Both the position numbers and the translations under genes were made by a program. The notes beneath the pieces were generated by a model, which was not told the DNA's origin, ran no database searches, and saw nothing but the letters and a program-made list of their open reading frames with translations. From Idiomarina sp. X4 (GTDB lineage Bacteria > Pseudomonadota > Gammaproteobacteria > Enterobacterales > Alteromonadaceae): a stretch of DNA of 64,000 nt. The stretch lies in NCBI RefSeq assembly GCF_002808045.1, contig NZ_CP025000.1, forward strand, positions 1,736,001-1,800,000. Direction: 5' to 3'. Of this stretch, positions 61,746 to 64,000 are shown in pieces (position 1 is the first letter of the stretch; each line of letters opens with the position of its first letter).

Positions 61746-63509
61746 ATGTCAAAGACTCAAACGAGCCTGTCGTTCAGCGACATGGCCCTACCTTCTGCTG
61801 TGCTTGAACAACTGAACGCAATGGGTTTTGAAACCCCAACCCCTATTCAGCAGCAGTCAATCCCTGCTCTGTTAGAGGGTAATGATGTGTTAGGTGAAGC
61901 ACAAACTGGTACCGGTAAAACAGCCGCATTTGGCTTGCCTGCGCTGGCGAAAATTGACCCTTCGTTGAAACAGACTCAAGTCTTAGTAGTAACGCCTACA
62001 CGTGAGCTAGCCATTCAGGTTGCTGAAGCGTTAGAAGGCTTTTCAAAGAAAATGCGTGGTGTTGGCGTGGCAACCGTTTATGGTGGTGCTGCCTTTGGTC
62101 CGCAAGTAAAGGCGCTAAAACAAGGTACCTCAATTGTTGTTGGTACGCCGGGGCGTCTTATCGACTTACTGAATAAAAACGTATTGCAACTGGATGGTTT
62201 GAAGGTTGCGGTATTGGATGAAGCCGACGAAATGTTGAACATGGGCTTCATTGAAGACATCGAAACCATTTTAAAAGGTGTGCCTGAAACCGCCCAACGA
62301 GCGTTGTTTTCAGCGACTATGCCGAATGCCATTCGTAAATTGGCGAAAACCTTCCTGAATAAACCATTGAATATTCAGATTGAAGCGGTTGCGCGTGAAA
62401 AAGCAACGATTAAACAGAAAGCGTGGAAAGTTCAGGGCATGACTAAAATGACCGCTCTGACTCGTTTATTGGAAGTGACTCCGTATCAACGTGCATTGAT
62501 TTTCGTGCGCACTCGTCAGGACACTATGGATGTTGCTGAGTTATTACAACGTTCAGGATTCAAAGCGTCGCCATTAAGCGGCGATTTAAACCAGGCTCAA
62601 CGTGAGCAAACGGTTAGCCAGTTGCGCAGCGGCCATATCGAAATTCTGGTTGCGACAGACGTTGTTGCGCGTGGTCTGGATGTGCCTGAAATTACCCACG
62701 TGATTAACTATGACTTGCCAAGTGATACTGAGTCTTATGTTCACCGTATCGGCCGCACTGGTCGTGCGGGACGTTCAGGCGAAGCGATTCTGTTCTTCCG
62801 TGCAAAAGAACGTCATTTATTGCGCCACTACGAGCGTTTAACCAATGCTCCGGTAGAGTTCTTTGACGTGCCGAATGCAAGTGAGCTGAGCAAGTATCGT
62901 CAGCAGCAGCTGTTAGAGAAGCTGCAGGCGTCACTGGCTGAAGAGACCGCAAGTGCCGACAAGCCGAAGCTGGAAAAGTTACTGGCTCAATGGCTGGAGC
63001 AATCTGAATTGACTGCCGAGGAAATTGCATTAGCGCTGCTGACTCAGCAGAACGAGCAACGTCCGCTGTTCCTGAAAGAAGACCGTCCAGTGCGTGAGCG
63101 TACTGAGCGCTCGGCTCGAAATGACCGTGGCGACAAACGCAAGCCTCGAGCTGAGCGTGGCGGACGCGCGGCGGATATCGACTTTGATACCTATAAAATA
63201 CAGGTGGGTAAAGAACACGGCGCCCGCCCTGGTGATATTGTTGGCGCGATTGCAAACGAAGCGTCTATGGACAGCAAGTACATCGGTCAAATTCAGTTGT
63301 TCGATAACCACTCGCTGGTTCAGTTGCCAAAAGGTATGCCGAAAGACGTCATGCACGTACTGAAAAAAGCGCGTGTTCGTCAGCAGCCAATGGGTCTTGA
63401 GCTAAGTGATGAACAAGTTAAACGAGCGCCACGTCCACCGCGTGATCGTGACGCCCGTGGTCCTAAACGCCGTCAGGCAGGAAAGGGCGCAGCACGTCGT
63501 TTTAACTAA
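61746..63509 (+). CDS. deaD: ATP-dependent RNA helicase DeaD (CsdA)
   Basis: 587 residues. Q-motif (TPTPIQQQSIPALL), Walker A A-Q-T-G-T-G-K-T, P-T-R-E-L-A, D-E-A-D, S-A-T, and R-G-L-D and H-R-I-G-R-T-G-R motifs of the helicase core. A dimerisation region, a charged linker (RPVRERTERSARNDRGDKRK) and a DbpA-like RNA-binding domain (FDTYKIQVGKEHGARPGDIVGAIANEA) follow, ending in a basic RG-rich tail. DeaD helps ribosome assembly and mRNA turnover at low temperature. Its 3' end overlaps the convergent lipocalin gene by four bases. Confidence 0.96.
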   Translation: MSKTQTSLSFSDMALPSAVLEQLNAMGFETPTPIQQQSIPALLEGNDVLGEAQTGTGKTAAFGLPALAKIDPSLKQTQVLVVTPTRELAIQVAEALEGFSKKMRGVGVATVYGGAAFGPQVKALKQGTSIVVGTPGRLIDLLNKNVLQLDGLKVAVLDEADEMLNMGFIEDIETILKGVPETAQRALFSATMPNAIRKLAKTFLNKPLNIQIEAVAREKATIKQKAWKVQGMTKMTALTRLLEVTPYQRALIFVRTRQDTMDVAELLQRSGFKASPLSGDLNQAQREQTVSQLRSGHIEILVATDVVARGLDVPEITHVINYDLPSDTESYVHRIGRTGRAGRSGEAILFFRAKERHLLRHYERLTNAPVEFFDVPNASELSKYRQQQLLEKLQASLAEETASADKPKLEKLLAQWLEQSELTAEEIALALLTQQNEQRPLFLKEDRPVRERTERSARNDRGDKRKPRAERGGRAADIDFDTYKIQVGKEHGARPGDIVGAIANEASMDSKYIGQIQLFDNHSLVQLPKGMPKDVMHVLKKARVRQQPMGLELSDEQVKRAPRPPRDRDARGPKRRQAGKGAARRFN

Positions 63510-64000
63510 TTAGACGTATTAACACCGGCCGGATGATCGACAATGATCATCTGGTCGATGTCATATCCCCATTCATTGGCTTTTGCGAGTGCGTAATCTA
63601 AGTCCGGCTGAGATACATTCGGTGTCCGCGACAAAAACCAGAAATACTCATGCGAATCGCTGGTGACAATTGCCTGTTGGTAGTTATCATCTAACCAGCT
63701 AACGTAATAACCACCGTAAAACGGCCAGAAAAACGTCACTTGATAGGCTGCCTTCATGTTTTCAACAGGTTCAGCTTTCCCGATAGCCGTTTGCCATTCC
63801 TGATTTTCAACATGGAAACCTCGGTTAGTGACCTCTAATGTACCGTCACCGTTTAAACGGTATTCTGCGGTAACGCCTTGCAGTCCCTCTTCAAAGCTGT
63901 GTGGCATTCGGGCAATTTCGTACCACTTTCCTAAATAGCGGTCGGCGTCGAAGTCATCAACAACATCAGCCACCGGTGTGGGCTGAGACTTACAGGCAGT
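63506..64000 (-). CDS. blc: Lipocalin lipoprotein Blc, cut by window edge
   Basis: 164 residues visible; the 5' end lies beyond base 64000. The frame continues past the GTG at 63971-63973 to the edge, and that stretch reads T-A-C-K-S-Q-P, which fits a lipobox Cys followed by the mature N-terminus. Lipocalin signatures are present: D-x-x-R-Y-L-G-K-W-Y-E-I-A-R at the start of the barrel, V-T-x-E-Y-x-L-N-G-D-G-T-L-E-V-T-N-R-G and Y-F-W-F-L-S-R-T-P. Blc proteins are outer-membrane lipoproteins that bind lipids under stress. Confidence 0.9.
   Translation of the reverse strand, partial: TACKSQPTPVADVVDDFDADRYLGKWYEIARMPHSFEEGLQGVTAEYRLNGDGTLEVTNRGFHVENQEWQTAIGKAEPVENMKAAYQVTFFWPFYGGYYVSWLDDNYQQAIVTSDSHEYFWFLSRTPNVSQPDLDYALAKANEWGYDIDQMIIVDHPAGVNTSN

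Noticed and set aside
63529..63554. A 10-bp hairpin after deaD, considered as its terminator
   Set aside because: It has no T-run and lies within the coding end of the convergent lipocalin gene, so it is probably incidental.
1..64000. tRNA, rRNA, CRISPR arrays, insertion sequences and phage genes
   Set aside because: No cloverleaf-type signals, regularly spaced repeats, transposases, integrases or structural phage genes were recognised on either strand, although a small tRNA could be missed by eye.

Overview
This 64 kb window is a gene-dense chromosomal segment of a marine gammaproteobacterium. The conserved blocks follow gammaproteobacterial order, and the combination of MotX (Na+-driven polar flagellar motor), a sodium:neurotransmitter-type symporter, a complete gspC-N secretion operon, CrbR/CrbS beside acs and a carboxynorspermidine pathway points to the Alteromonadales/Vibrionales side, most like Idiomarina. 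The genus is an inference from gene content and protein similarity remembered from related species; no database was searched. No rRNA, tRNA, CRISPR array, prophage or insertion sequence was recognised.

Layout. 0-5.3 kb is the accessory part: a DCC-family thiol oxidoreductase, a decayed catalase-like/cytochrome b561 locus, two small hydrophilic proteins (one with a Rho-N fold), a membrane-anchored NERD protein, a short-chain dehydrogenase, and a CHASE-GGDEF diguanylate cyclase translationally coupled to an unknown membrane protein. 5.4-9.5 kb holds a DUF3545 gene, suhB, trmJ, iscR, iscS and msrA. The rest of the isc operon (iscU, iscA, hscB, hscA, fdx) is absent from the place where it normally sits. 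9.7-18.7 kb is the classic ndk-rlmN-pilF-rodZ-ispG-hisS-yfgM-bamB-der cluster. 18.8-20.0 kb is hslR-hslO, followed at 20.1-31.3 kb by the type II secretion operon gspC to gspN and then mscS.

32.2-34.4 kb is a metX-metY operon behind a tandem MetJ-type operator, divergent from xseA. 35.9-37.3 kb is a secreted alkaline phosphatase with a Pho-box-like promoter. 37.4-44.8 kb joins a DcaP-like porin, acetyl-CoA synthetase and the CrbR/CrbS two-component system, an acetate-utilisation module. 44.8-48.2 kb is murB-birA-coaX-motX. On the minus strand, 48.3-50.6 kb is the carboxynorspermidine synthase/decarboxylase pair, followed by a prolyl oligopeptidase lipoprotein, tmcA, an NSS symporter, zapE, cnoX (ybbN) and two overlapping aldehyde dehydrogenases (gabD plus a coniferyl-aldehyde-type enzyme). 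The window closes with deaD behind a long leader and a lipocalin (blc) cut by the window edge.

Most informative signals: (i) an iscR-iscS-only isc locus in which IscS also lacks the C-terminal tail known to contact IscU; (ii) a clean deletion joining a catalase-like gene to a cytochrome b561 gene; (iii) readable operators for IscR, MetJ (twice) and PhoB; (iv) spaced CGTTAA repeats in the porin/acs promoter region; (v) a long inverted repeat after zapE and a long structured leader before deaD.
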